64,000 bases of DNA from Helianthus annuus. Its lineage: Eukaryota > Streptophyta > Magnoliopsida > Asterales > Asteraceae. Of this stretch, positions 34,683 through 45,951 are shown one piece after another. Below the pieces are notes generated by a model, which saw nothing but the letters and a program-made list of their open reading frames with translations, ran no database searches and was not told the origin of the DNA. Each line of letters starts with the position of its first letter. Position 1 is the stretch's first letter. Where the stretch lies: assembly GCF_002127325.2 (NCBI RefSeq), contig NC_035433.2, positions 13,426,111 to 13,490,110 on the forward strand. Reading direction: 5' to 3'. Made by a program: the position numbers and the translations under genes.

Positions 34683-34757
34683 TCAACCACCATCATCAAA
34701 AATAAAGTGGCCACAAACCCGCAGCCCCTTCAGACGAAAAGCAGACAATCTATCCAT
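34683..34757 (-). CDS. 25-codon ORF2-start stub in L3
   Basis: Same length and position as in L2 and L4, overlapping the ORF1 stop as ATGGATAG. It reads MDRLSAFRLKGLRVCG then continues to FDDGG and TGA. Compared with L2, two of the differences are synonymous (AGG/AGA, CTG/TTG), and the CTG-TTT pair differs. Confidence 0.5.
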   Translation of the reverse strand: MDRLSAFRLKGLRVCGHFIFDDGG

Positions 34758-36264
34758 TCGAGAACTTGGAAGAAGAGGTGCTTGCCCCTGCTTTTGAAGA
34801 AAAAGGATGAGTACCCGATGTCATAAATGCACTAGTTTCGTTGTAGACTTCTTCGACCTCCTCCTCATCCGATTCCTGCTCGTCCCTCGAAGGTTTCTTC
34901 TCAACCCGACCCACGGTGGTACCTCCCTGATTACCAGCCACTTGACCCACCATGGTACCATTACCATCGTCATCTTTAAGACTATCAAAGGGGTTCGACG
35001 TTGAAACCTGATTCGAATTTTTCACAGCCGAATTCGGTTTAGGTTTGACAACCGGACGATAGACTACCTTAGGTTTTTGATTTTTTATATGAAGCCCTTG
35101 AGTAGTAGCTTTCTTCTTTTTAGCACCCACAACCTGAAAATCATCACCCTTTTTTCCATAATCCCCATTCGGAACAACCTGAGGGTTCTTAGGGCACGAA
35201 CTATCATCATGACCAAAAACGCAGCAATACGAACACCTTAAAGGCTCCCAATCATATTCAATTTTGACTTCCACCTTAGAATAACCATTACCATCTAAAG
35301 ATGGAATGGCAACAGTGACACTTCTTTTTAATTCAGCCCCCGCCTGCACTTCAATAAGAGCTCTAGCGTAACTACTTCTTCCCCAAGATTCAGCACACAT
35401 CGTAGCAGAATACGTATCCAACATCTTAGGCACCCCTATCTTTGATGCAATCAAACTAAGACCATCCTCGGTATAAGCTGTTAGCGGCACATCGTACATC
35501 TTTACCCACACCGGAATAGCTTTAAGATCCTCTTTTTCAAGTTTGATAGAGGCCGACCACATCTTCAAGATAATCGGAACATTTCTTATCATCCATGGCC
35601 CATCCTCTAACATTTTATCCATCCCTTCCTTAGTTTTAAACTTAAAGAAGAAGAAGCCATTCGCATTCATCATCAATCTATCCAGACCATACTTAACCTA
35701 ATTGTTCTTAGCAAAGTAATCCACCACCGGAAACGCTAGCCGTTTACCCAAGAAATACCCATAGAGAGTGTTTGCATACCTGTCCGTGACTTGCTTAACC
35801 GAAGCCAACGGAATAACAACATCAGCTCCATCGACAACCTCAGAAGACTCCATCTCCCTAAAGTTCACCGGCACCTTCTCCTTCGAGTTCTTTACTGCAT
35901 TTGCAAATGATACCGGTTCCGTCGTCGCTGAAGGTTGCAAATTCCCATGACCTGCCAAAGCAGCCGCATTGAATTCCAATCTTTGCGCATATCTCTTGGT
36001 AGCTTGCTTAATCCCTTCCCAATCCGAAACCCTAGTTGCTGACCGCAGGTTTTCAGCTTCAAATGGAACTGAATTCTTAACCAATTCATCAATTATGTTA
36101 ACATTACGAGATTCAGTTTGAGCCGAGAGATCGTCTATGATTTTAAACCTTGCTGCAATTTCTTCAAACGTTGCCCTCGGTGTCGCATGAAGATCCTGTT
36201 GTTTTCCACCAGAACCACTAACATCATCCATCCCAAAGTTGGCAAAACTAGGATTATCGATCAA
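34750..36264 (-). pseudogene. L3 ORF1, one Trp-to-stop change
   Basis: The frame starts at 36264 (MIDNPSFANFGMDDVSGSGG), slightly upstream of the start used in L2. It carries DUF4283 (YGYFLGKRLAFPVVDYFAKN), a CCHC knuckle (CSYCCVFGHDDSSC) and the SDEEEVEEVYNETSAFM tail. A single TAG at 35698-35700 replaces the Trp that follows FAKNN in L2 and L4 and splits it into two frames. All else is open, so this copy was disabled by one transition. Confidence 0.88.
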
Positions 36265-36596
36265 ACCCTAGCAGCCGTCACCCAAAATTCGATCACAATC
36301 AACTACCGAAACAAGAAATTCGTACAATATCAACCACTAATCAGATGTAAGCAATCTGATTAAACTATAATATGTATGACGGCTGGAAAGACAAATGATG
36401 GTTGACAAAAAAAAACCTTAGCAGCCGTAAGAGACAACCTCGATCAAAGGAACCAAGAATCAGACAAGAAAATTTATGTAGCCGTAAAACACAACCTGTC
36501 TTTGTCAGAAAGAAAACCCTAGCAGCCGTAATATGTAACCTCGAACAAGGAAACAAAGAATCAGACAAAAAGTATTGATCTAGCCTCGTAAAACAC
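36265..36596 (-). promoter_or_regulatory. L3 5' UTR with repeated GCAGCCGTAA and telo-boxes
   Basis: The leader contains repeats of GCAGCCGTAA-like sequence (36421, 36479 and 36522 areas), each followed by CAACCTCGA or a similar segment. AAACCCTAG also occurs (36266, 36513). The repeats have approximately a 50-110 bp period. I infer a promoter or leader role. Confidence 0.45.
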
Positions 36597-39500
36597 ACAT
36601 TGTTTTTAAAGTACCGACACATGCAACTGAAATTTACATCCTAATAACATAAAGCATTGTTCAGAACTCATAACCACAAACATAAAGCAGACGTAGTTTA
36701 AGAGCGGTGGCTCGTCCAGGCAAGAACCACGACCCCTAAACTTGGATGACCTTATTTCTTTTATGCAGCGTGAAAACGTATCATACCATGCCAGATCCTT
36801 AATTACCTGAAATACATGTAAGTTGGAAAAATCAACAAAAATTGTTGAGCAAGTTCATGTGTAACTGAGTAAGTAAAACCTTTGTATAAAATCCTGGTAT
36901 GTAGCAAATAAGGAAAAAGAGATCACCAATGGTTTGCAAGGCCATTGATATGTGTGAAGTGCAAGTAGGAAGTCTCAAACCTAGCAGATTTATGCGTTGG
37001 GTACAAAGTCACCCCGAGGTCCGTTATGCTGGGCCTGGGGCTGGGCTCGCTACACCCAGATAGATCTACCGCTCCTGCCCCTCGGTCCTATCCTGAGGAT
37101 TAATGACCTCAAGTTTCCGCCTACCCATTCACATGATCTAAATAATAACCCTCCTTACGCTAACCATACCATGTAAGAAATATTCGTAATCATAGTAACA
37201 TGTATTTCACCCCCGCAGTTAGAAAACTGAAAACAGTTAAGAGAAAAAAGGGGACATGAACTCACAGTGGTGCGTCTCTACCAAGTATATCTCCTGATCA
37301 AGCAGCGGTGCGACGACCTACACGTACTAATTCTATTCGACGGACGGCCGTGCCTTAGCTTTATGGTTTAAGTTTTTGGGAAATAGTTAGACAATTATTT
37401 CGTGTTTATATTCTGTATATACTTGGTGATTATTTTTCCTTCCCAAGGATGGGGGATTTACTACATGTGTGTTCGTATAGCTTCGGAATATATTATTAAG
37501 TCTCACTTAATATATATTTTACTTCTCATTCCAAAATATAAATATTCTTCCCAAAAATATTATATTTTAATACATATGATTTTCCCAAAATAATACCTTG
37601 ACAAAAATACGCGTTCATAAATATTTCCTTAAATGCGTAAGTTACGTTTTTAAAGTTCGAGTGGTAATAATAATTACCGGTGTAACTTAAATAACTATTG
37701 CGAAGGCGTTTGTATTATTTTGGAGTCGTTAACAAGGTAATATTATTTTTACCCTAAAAATAATATTTGTATATTTCACAAAATAATCATAAACACATAA
37801 CAAGTGACGTTATGAAAAATATATACTAAATATATATTTACCAAATTTTATTTTGTGAAATCCCACCTCCGATATTTTGTAAATAAAGTCGTGGCGAAAT
37901 CTATTATTCGAAAACAAGTCTAAAATGTATTTCTAACACTTGTAGTAAGTGTTAGGTTTTTGGAAAAATTTCGCCAGAGTTTCCTCTGTAACTGGAGGTG
38001 GCCACGCTTTCAAGCGTATCATTTTCTTTTATAAATCAAACCAACAATTTTCTTATTCAACCAAAACAATATCCAAAGCATCAAACTAGTCAATAAATAT
38101 GTAAATCGCATAAATTACATGAACTTGTGGTTTAACCAAAAATATGATGTAAATCCCATTACTTTTAGCGGATCTTTATATAAATCAATCCGGTTTCGTA
38201 AAAACCTTGTCTTTAAAGAAATTCCGTCTTTACAACTTCTCGTCATCTTTTACAAAAATAGTTATTTTGTCGAAACTTTGTGCTACACAAGTGTTTACAC
38301 ACTTGTGTGTTCTAAAAATCATTCTTGTTAGTGTAAGATCCGTCTTTAGAAAACATGATTTCTTTGATACTTGGTTCTTTGAAAATACCGCTTGTAGATC
38401 CGTAGATCTACTAGTTTTAAACACTATTTCACAAGCAAAATCACTTTTACACAAGTTCATGATTCGTGTGTGGTAGAGTTTCATCCTTTAACCCTTGTTA
38501 CATCTAAAACAACCTTATGTCATGATCCATGATCATGACCAACCCGGGTTAAACGATGATCCGAGCTACCGTAACATAGATCGGGTGCAAATAACTACAC
38601 AAAACAAATACTACAAGATTTACACAACAAACAAGCTTTTAACCATCACTTTTAGTATTTTTAGTAGACTTTCATGCTTCATCTTGTAAGATTACGAGTT
38701 TTAACCGTTACAAATCATTTTAACCACTTCCAAATAGTTCGAGAGGGTGATTTTAGTAACTTACAACTAGCTCGAGGCTAGGGAAGAATCTAGGCGCAAA
38801 AAGAGTGGATAAAAGCAACGAGAAGAGGTCCTTCGCCTTCCGAATGCACCAAGCCTCCTTATACGTGATCCTTAACACTTGAATGGTCTTGGAATGTGAA
38901 GATCAAAGCTCGAAAAATTGATGGGTGCAAGAGGGTGTTCGGCCGTGAGTTTCTTGAGAGAGAGAGAGAGAGTTGTTTTGTTGAGTTGGGTGGTGAAAGA
39001 TTATGATGTGCAAGACTTGTTACTTATAGGCAATTAGAGTGACAATTATCCAAAGGTTTTCATGCTCTCTAGATATGAGACAAGAGGAATTAAAATATTC
39101 AAATGATGTACCATGGGGGTCACAATGTGACCGAGTTCGGTCAAGGGGGGGGGGGTAGTTTGGTTCAAATCCAACCAATTAGTTGGTTACTAGTTAGGTT
39201 AGTTTAGTTTAGTTAAGTGATTAACCCGGTTAGTAGTGTGTTGTGCTTTATGGCGGGTGTTAGGGTATTTAGGGACCCTAACTGGCTCAGAAAAAGATAA
39301 ATAATGTAATTGACAATATTTTCATGTCCCGGGTAAAGTCCGGTTGTTCGGTTGGATAGTAATCCGTCAAAGCGTTTAACAAAGCTTTAAAGTGTCGTTA
39401 TTATTATTTCTAGTGACACAACTTATTCCCGACACTTTGGAAAGTGTCTCGTAATATTTTCCTCATGTTTTGGCACTTTATTAGTTAACCAAATGCTGAA

Positions 39501-39885
39501 TTTTCAGTTAAGGTGCTGAATTCTGTACTTAGAGTACGTTTTAGGCACATCCGGTCACTGTAACTTATTCCTAGAGGCGCAGTTCTACAACCCTTATTAG
39601 AGTACGTTTTGGCCTTAGAGGCAGTACCTGCCTGTTGCTAGTTATACAGCACGTTCAATAGGTTATCCGTTCATTGTGCTACTGTGCTTTTGGTGCATCA
39701 AGGTTGTCACTAAGGTGCTGTAAGCAAAACATGGAGTGACAGCAAGTAAAAGTATGATGTAAGTAAGTACATGTATCAGCATTCAAGTAGCAGTCTATTC
39801 ATAATTTCAAGTGAGCACAGTAATTAAGCAGTAATCAATTATTAATTTAGTCGTACGGAAACCTGGTTTAGTGAGGGTTGTCAAA

Positions 39886-40273
39886 CCTTCATCATCAGAG
39901 CTCGAAGCTCTTGCAAAGTTTGAGCCAGTGCCACATCGACACCCCTATCTCTCATTACACCATTCCACCATGTCAAAGCTCGTTTCTCAAAGACGCTAGA
40001 TGCAAATTCTACCTTTCGCTCGTTTGGACATTGAACATGTCTGAAGGTGCTCTCTAAACTCTCGAACCATTGCAGAAGTGCAGTCGCTCCTTGAGACCCT
40101 GAAAACTTTGATGGCTTAGCCGAGTTGAACGTCTTGAAGTTGCAGGGGGCATTATTGTTGTTGTTGGCTTGGTTCCATTGAGCAAAGAGGTTTGGGAGTT
40201 GAGCAGCCATTTGCTGCGCAATGATTTCTGCCAGTTCGGCAGTCGCTATCTGGTTTTCACGTCGAGGAGGCAT
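39886..40273 (-). pseudogene. gag: Element A gag, N-terminal half
   Basis: Starts MPPRRENQIATAELAEII and includes the capsid segment (NSAKPSKFSGSQGATALLQW, FEKRALTWWNGVMRDRG). The frame meets element C at LRALMMK and resumes at 1700 with PRHEIRALE once C and one TSD copy are removed. It aligns throughout with B gag at 48731, but keeps a Gln codon where B has a stop. Confidence 0.88.
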
Positions 40274-41282
40274 TCTAAAAGAGAAACAAGAAAGAAAACA
40301 AATGAAATGACATTCGGTAAGAATAGGACGTTACAATAACCATAATCATGGTTGATGGTCATTTGTTTGAACCACGAAGCGAACAAATGGGACAACTCGG
40401 ACTTTAGACTTGCTTTGATGTAACGTTACGTGCTTATGAGAACTGAATTATATGGTTTTGAATGAATGTTTGTTTATGTGCTTTACGTGTGTATGTATGT
40501 TATGTGTTGCACGAGCCCAAACTACACACTAAAACCCGATTGCATTGATTATAACCGGTCACACAAGCCCTTTGGGCCACACCTTGTTCACGGACCCTTA
40601 GAAGTAACCGGATGGGCTCGGCCCACTTCCCCACTCGCAACACAAAACCGAGTTTAAGGGTTTTGTTTTATTGCTTTTGAAAAACACAAACACACACACC
40701 AAACTCTCTCCCTCTCTCTTGGAATCGCCTCTCTCTCGGAACCGGAGACCACACCCTTGAAGTTCTCGGCTCCATCTTTTGTTTTACATCTCGGTTAGCA
40801 TCAACCTCTTGATTACGTGTTTATATGTTCTGTTAGTAATCGGATTTACATAATTATTGTGATAATCGGATATATGAATGTATGATGGATCGGCTAGTAT
40901 GTATTGTTTAATCGGTTATGTTGATATGATTCCTGAATGCGTGATCTAGCCTAGTCGGATGTGATACTTGTAATCGGTCATGTGCTTACGTTAAATTGAA
41001 ATTGCCTGTTTAAAAACCGAATGAACATATATGATCGGCTGTTTAGTATTGTTAAAAATCGGATTAATTGATTTACCCCGGCTATATGGTTGTATGAATG
41101 GTTATGATTCTGCTCATATGATAAGATGTGTGTTTTTGAATATTACATGAACAGTTTGAATGTGGTTGAATTAGGAATTGTAACTGATTTGATCTATTTC
41201 TGAAACTATTGATTTTGTTTGCTGAAATCACGGATTAGTTGTTATGGTTATTTAAGGAATTCAGGAAATCAGTTACACGCGT

Positions 41283-41600
41283 GATTGCGACTTGGATTGC
41301 GAGTCGAAACCCACAGTCTCGACTCGAGACCACACAGCAACATCAGCCGAAACCATGATTGCGAGTCTTGTTGCGACTCGTAACCAGGGCATGACAAGTC
41401 GAGACCAAAGGTTGCGAGTCCTGTTACGACTCGTAACCGGACCTTGCCAAGTCGCAATCTCACACAAACATTACGGACCGAAACCACGGTTGCGAGTCCC
41501 ATGACAACTCGAGACCGGCCCCGTTGCGACTCGAGAACACCACAGTTACGAGTCCCGTTGCGACTCGGGATCTCCTCGTTGCGACTCGAGACGGGCCATG
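41283..41600 (+). repeat. GCGAGTC/GACTCGC repeat array in S
   Basis: At least four imperfect repeats combine CGAGTC, about seven bases, and GACTCG, which can form short hairpins (near 41371, 41421, 41491 and 41551). Further single copies of GACTCGAGAC occur between them. The content is high in CpG relative to the rest of the LTR. Confidence 0.65.
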
Positions 41601-41942
41601 TTATTGGACTTTTACTATTACAGGCCCAACTGCTTTGGGCCGGATACTTGGCTATTTGTTTAACTGTTTGTTTTGGGTTGCTATTGGAATACGTGTACAT
41701 TGCCATGATCAATATGTGTTAGTAACCTACGTGCTTTATACGAACCTGACTTGTATAATAACCATGATAGGGCGTGGTTGACCATTTACTAGCTTAACTA
41801 TACTCTTTGTGTATCTGCCGAGCAAACCAAGGTGAGTTCACACAGCCAAGGCATGGGATTCCCGGGTTGGGAATTGGGTTGGATATGTTGATATTGAAAG
41901 AGTTACTCGTACTTACGCATTCTCTAGACTATATAGACCATC

Positions 41943-42339
41943 GTCCTCAGGTTAGTCAGGACACGTTACGTAAAGCCTACGTAACCCAGTATTTTCCATC
42001 TGTCTCCCGGGTCGGGAGGACACGTTACGTAAAGCCTACGTAACCCAATACCTTCTACTGTCTTCCGGGTCGGAAGGACACGCTGCGTAAAGCCTGCGTA
42101 GCCCCCACGCGTACCATGTCCTCGGGGAAGGGCACGTCACGTAAAGCCTACGTGACCCTGTACGTTTTCCTGTTCTCGGTAAAGAAGAACACATGGTCGG
42201 AAGTTAGTCTAGTAAGTACCGTTAATGAGAAGCCCTCATTAGCCAGGATAAACATGGGAAGCCCCCACCAGTATTATGAACACAAGGTTTGGGAAGCCCC
42301 CACCTTTAGTACACACTAGTCTGGGAAACCCCCACTAGT
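41943..42339 (+). repeat. Array of hairpins with invariant AAGCC loop in S
   Basis: Four tandem units each contain a first hairpin, the two bases AC, and a second hairpin with loop AAGCC. The second hairpins are at 41965-41985, 42024-42044, 42082-42102 and 42136-42156. Their stem arms are GTTACGTA/TACGTAAC twice, GCTGCGTA/TGCGTAGC and GTCACGTA/TACGTGAC. The first hairpins include CTCCC/GGGAG (42004-42018) and CTTCC/GGAAG (42062-42076), both with loop GGGTC. Further hairpins with loop AAGCC or AAACC follow at 42223-42241, 42255-42267, about 42284-42306 and about 42315-42339. Stem differences are compensatory or G-U wobble on the plus strand. Confidence 0.8.
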
Positions 42340-43175
42340 TAAACATGCACACTACACTATGAACTTACTGTGAACTCGCTCAACTAGTTTGTTGATTATT
42401 TGCTGCATGCCTTGCAGGACCTTAGGTATACTTGGAGCTTGCACCAAAGGAGAAGCGGGTCCTTGTGGACAAGGAAACGTGAATGTTTATTAAACGCTTT
42501 TATATTCACACATTGATACTTGTGTTTTGGGTTTTACATTTAATGCTTCCGCTACACATACAACGTTTGGTTTTGAACATCAGTCGTATCTACTATTATT
42601 ATTAAATGCTATGTTTGATATGATTGATGGCTTGATCCTGGTCAGTCACGCCTCCAAGCGGTGGTACTCCGCGTGTGGGATTTTGGGGGTGTGACAACAA
42701 ACAACACAAAGGCTGAATCAAAGCAAATAGATCCTCATAGTGTGTCGCGAAGACATGCTCGCCTATAAGTGGACACTCACCCCAAGAGTTCCCAGGTAAG
42801 AGTGACTGGTCCGATTATGTGGATTTGTACGAACACTCTCGCCTTAGACAGAAAACCCAGGGTACAGGCATTCACTCTTCCAGTTTGCACGTGTTCACAC
42901 TATTTAGGACCCCAAAACTTTGACGAGAGTTTTGAAAATTCAAAGGGGTTCAAAACCTTATAACAGAGGGTTCAAAACCTAGTAATCAATCATCCTAGAA
43001 CAGATGATTAGTTTTCAAAGCGGTTTTGAAATTTATGTTCTTGTTGTGGTCGTCGTCTAAGGATAGGTGACGGTATTGTTTTATGACTAAACACAAGTAA
43101 ACTCGCGTTAGGGTCCTAGGAAGGTTATAGACTAGGTCAAAGAATTACTAATAACCTAATTCCCTATAACCATTG

Positions 43176-43187
43176 GCTCTGATACCA
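43176..43187 (-). promoter_or_regulatory. Element A primer-binding site
   Basis: TGGTATCAGAGC on the minus strand, seven bases inside the 5' LTR end, as in B. Confidence 0.85.
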
Positions 43188-44059
43188 TCTTTTCTGTCAC
43201 ACCCCGACCACGTAGAACATACAAAACGTGGCGGAATCGTCGAGGAGTGTTGTAACAGAATTAATTGTTTCAAATCCATGGCAATTAAAGTTATATTTTA
43301 TTTATCAAACCAGAGAGTTACATTGTCTTTAAACAAGAACAAAGAGTACATAACATAAAATAACTAGTTCTTGCTTCGTTTTAAGTCACTAAGGCACAGG
43401 TCCGCCTAAGTATGTCTCGATAAGTCCTATGCATCAACAACTGAAAATACATGTGAAAATAAGTACGTCAGCATAAAAATGCCTGTGAGATACATAGGTT
43501 TTGTGAAAATAAGATTCATGACTTGTAAGTTTAAGAAAATGTTTAATAAGGTTTAGTCATGAACCTTGTAAATTGATTTGTTTTGTAAATCGTTTGAAAA
43601 ACAATAAGTTCAGATGATATGTATAAATAAGAGAATAATGTATGGTTAAATGAATAACCATGTAGAATTAGTTTGTATAAGATAAGTTGTTTTGTAAAAC
43701 AATGTCTTGTGAAAAGTATGTTATTTGTATAAAATGTTATATGACTTATATATAGGAAGTACCAGCGGCGTATCCACCATGCTTGTATCATATTACACAC
43801 GCCTTGTTACTTAAATCACTTACTCAAACCAAACCATCAAGATGTCATGTTTAACAATTGTAGAAATGTGTATGTATAGTCCAATGTCTATTGTCAATTG
43901 TAAATCTTATCAACAGATACAAAAGGTTCACACGGTTCAACAGTTAAAATCAGTTCATATAATCAAACGGTTACGACGTTCACATGGTCAAATGGTTACA
44001 ACGGTTCAAAATGTAATATAATATGTTCATATGCTGGATGAGCATATGCAACAGAAATG

Positions 44060-44335
44060 CTATGTAAAACAATGTACTAAGTATGCACACAATGGACATG
44101 CATAGCATGAAATGTAATGTAAAACAATGTACTAAGTATGCACACAATGGACATACATAGCATGAAATGTAATGTAAAACAATGTAATAAGTATGCACAC
44201 AATGGACATACATAGCATGAAATGTAATGTAATGTAAAACAATGTACTAAGTATGCACATAATGGACATACATAGCATGAAATATAATGTAAAACAATGT
44301 ACTAAGTATGCTATCAGTCAACATACGTAGCAAAA
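44060..44335 (-). repeat. 55-bp tandem repeat in A's LTR
   Basis: Five copies built around GTATGCACACAATGGACAT (GTATGC at 44081, 44136, 44191, 44251 and 44306). One period has an extra 5 bp. B's LTRs carry a shorter version (47050-47230, 53515-53690). Confidence 0.8.
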
Positions 44336-45329
44336 CGATGTAATGTAAATCATGTACTATAAATGTACTAATGAACATAGCAAGTATATGATGTGAAAAC
44401 ATGAAAGCATGAAAGTAACAAGTAGGCACATGTGTTTCACCCCAAAACAGTTTGGAAAACAGTAAAAGAGGGGTCTATGTACTCACTTGAGATTGCTTAG
44501 TAGTCCTTGAGTAACAACCAAACAGTGCTAGAGATCACGGATATCAAACGGCACCTAATATAGGTAACTATGTTAATATACCGGACCTAAATCGGAGGAT
44601 TGGATAGAATGAGGGTTTGTAAACCAAACGAGTATGGGAACTCATGTAATATGGTTTAACAAAGCCCACGTACTAAAATGAAACCTAACCTAAGTGCTTA
44701 CGACCCATTACGACCCGTTTAGGTAGCTTATGCTACTTTAACATGTCGTTCGCGTAAAACGCGTTCGGAACGCCTAACTAGTCCTATGGTAAGTAAAATA
44801 TGCCTTAACATGTCTAATACTGTTACCAAATCAGTTTAGATGTCAAAAGTTATGTTACATATGCTTAATATGAATTTTGGCGTAAAAAGGGCATTTTGGT
44901 AATTTACCTAAGGCATATAAACCACCTATCATACAACTACTTAAACGATGTGACCATAAGGTATAACCTCGTAAGGTTCTTCCCTATACAACTATGGTCA
45001 CCTAATGTGTTTGATCGGATCCTAATGATCGACCAAACGGGTAGGGTTCGAAAGTATAAGCGATTGTTTAGACCGCTTATCTTACGACCCTATATAAGCA
45101 CTAAACTAAAAGTGACGAGCTAAGCATGTTAAAACATGCTTAACTAGGTTTAGAAAACAGGTTTGGTATCAAAACAAACGGTTTTGACACCCAATAGTAG
45201 TTTGGTTACAAAATACACGAGAATACGTATTTTGGCCGAAAATACGGCTCGTCACTGAGCCTAGATAATGTGGTAATCAGTAGGTATAGTCACTAGGGAC
45301 TATAACCATCGTGATCACGCTCACGTTAT

Positions 45330-45398
45330 GAAGTTCGAACGAACTTCGCATTGACCATAAACTGGTCAATGCAGAAAGTCAAACATAGTTTGACTTTC
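45330..45398 (-). repeat. Three back-to-back perfect hairpins in A's LTR
   Basis: GAAGTTCG/CGAACTTC with a 2-base loop (45330-45347) is followed directly by GCATTGACC/GGTCAATGC with a 7-base loop (45348-45372). One base later comes GAAAGTCAAAC/GTTTGACTTTC with a 3-base loop (45374-45398). They lie about 150-220 bases downstream of the TATA box in the sense direction, so they would be in the transcript leader. B's 3' LTR has counterparts at 52657-52724. Confidence 0.85.
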
Positions 45399-45548
45399 GG
45401 ACACGAAAAGCGATAAAAGAACGAAGGAACACTTACAACGGGTCCCCGCAAGCTAATCTCGATCCAAATAGCTCAGGTATGAAGCAAGGGAATCAACTTA
45501 GAGCTCTTTAGATCAGATTTTGTGAGGAAGAATGAAATGGATGGTGGG

Positions 45549-45556
45549 TATTTATA
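45549..45556 (-). promoter_or_regulatory. TATA box of element A
   Basis: TATAAATA on the minus strand in the LTR, between the 35-bp array (upstream) and the hairpin cluster (downstream). B has TATAAATA at the matching place, 52495-52502. Confidence 0.6.
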
Positions 45557-45645
45557 GGAAATGGACCACCGTTAGGATCGTTTCTTGAATATCGTGCTTT
45601 GATCTTGTCCATACACTTGTTGAAACCTTATGGTAACATCAAAAT

Positions 45646-45951
45646 GGCCCCTCATGAGCATGAAAGGGCAAGCGTAAATTGGCCCCTCATTATCCTGAAG
45701 AGACATGTGCAAATTGGCCCCTCATTATCCTGAAGAGGCAAGTGCAAATTGGCCCCTCATTATCCTGAAGAGGCAAGTGTAAATTGGCCCCTCATTATCC
45801 TGAAGAGGCAAGTGCAAATTGGCCCCTCATTATCCTGAAGAGGCAAGTGCAAATTGGCCCCTCATTATCCTGAAGAGGCAAGTGCAAATTGGCCCCTCAT
45901 TATCCTGAAGAGGCAAGTGCAAATTGGCCCCTCATTATCCTGAAGAGGCAA
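45646..45951 (-). repeat. 35-bp tandem array upstream of A's TATA box
   Basis: Nine copies of a 35-bp unit beginning GGCCCCTCATTATCCTGAAG (starts 45646, 45681, 45716, 45751, 45786, 45821, 45856, 45891 and 45926). The inner copies are nearly identical. I find no such array in B's 3' LTR, so it expanded in A's lineage. Confidence 0.9.

Larger units (their letters stand above)
34463..36596 (-). mobile_element. LINE L3, ORF1-only non-autonomous element
   Basis: Flanked by the 17-bp duplication acattgtttttaaagta (34446-34462, 36597-36613), and the other LTR copy shows the empty site. It has poly(A), the terminal stem-loop at 34469-34484, a 3' UTR shared with L2 and L4, the 25-codon stub, ORF1 with one stop, and a telo-box-bearing 5' UTR. 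There is no endonuclease or RT. Confidence 0.92.
1701..39885 (-). mobile_element. Element C: decayed Ty3/gypsy element nested in A's gag
   Basis: C is bounded by the 5-bp duplication CCTTC (1696-1700 and 39886-39890), and removing it restores A's gag frame. Its LTRs are 1701-12831 (3' copy) and 34307-39885 (5' copy), each about 3.4 kb once inserted LINEs are removed. They read TGTCACACC on the left and end GGGTTGTCACA (3' copy) or a mutated TGTCAAA (5' copy). The primer site is at 34291-34303 and the polypurine tract just right of 12831. Gag, a damaged protease and the start of RT can be recognised; the rest of pol is missing or unrecognisable. L5 sits in the internal region and L1 and L3 sit in the two LTRs. 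Confidence 0.85.
34307..39885 (-). repeat. 5' LTR of element C, interrupted by LINE L3
   Basis: LTR sequence occupies 34307-34462 and 36597-39885. It matches the 3' LTR with scattered substitutions and indels, including a shortened stretch near 39600. Its outer end reads TGTCAAA instead of TGTCACA. L3 inserted at 34462/34463. Confidence 0.85.
40388..42696 (+). mobile_element. Solo LTR S (2,309 bp)
   Basis: Begins TGGGACAACTCGG and ends GGGGGTGTGACA, flanked by ACAAA at 40383-40387 and 42697-42701. Only one LTR is present, as expected after LTR-LTR recombination. The end resembles the E LTR (TGTCACACCCCCAAAAT on the opposite strand), which sets S's sense as plus. It contains no coding region. 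Its interior carries two structured arrays, at 41283-41600 and 41943-42339. Confidence 0.85.
40274..43194 (-). other. Element A leader, interrupted by solo LTR S
   Basis: Non-coding leader between the gag ATG and the primer site, matching 48119-48730 of B in reverse. Sequence 40274-40387 continues at 42697-43194 after S is removed. No gene is seen outside S. Confidence 0.75.

Noticed and set aside
41965..42156. CRISPR-like spaced palindromic repeats
   Set aside because: Spacing is regular but the intervening sequence is itself a repeated hairpin, there are no unique spacers, and the context is a plant LTR.
45646..45951. CRISPR-like or satellite array
   Set aside because: Units are directly adjacent without spacers and lie inside a single LTR; it is a local tandem expansion.
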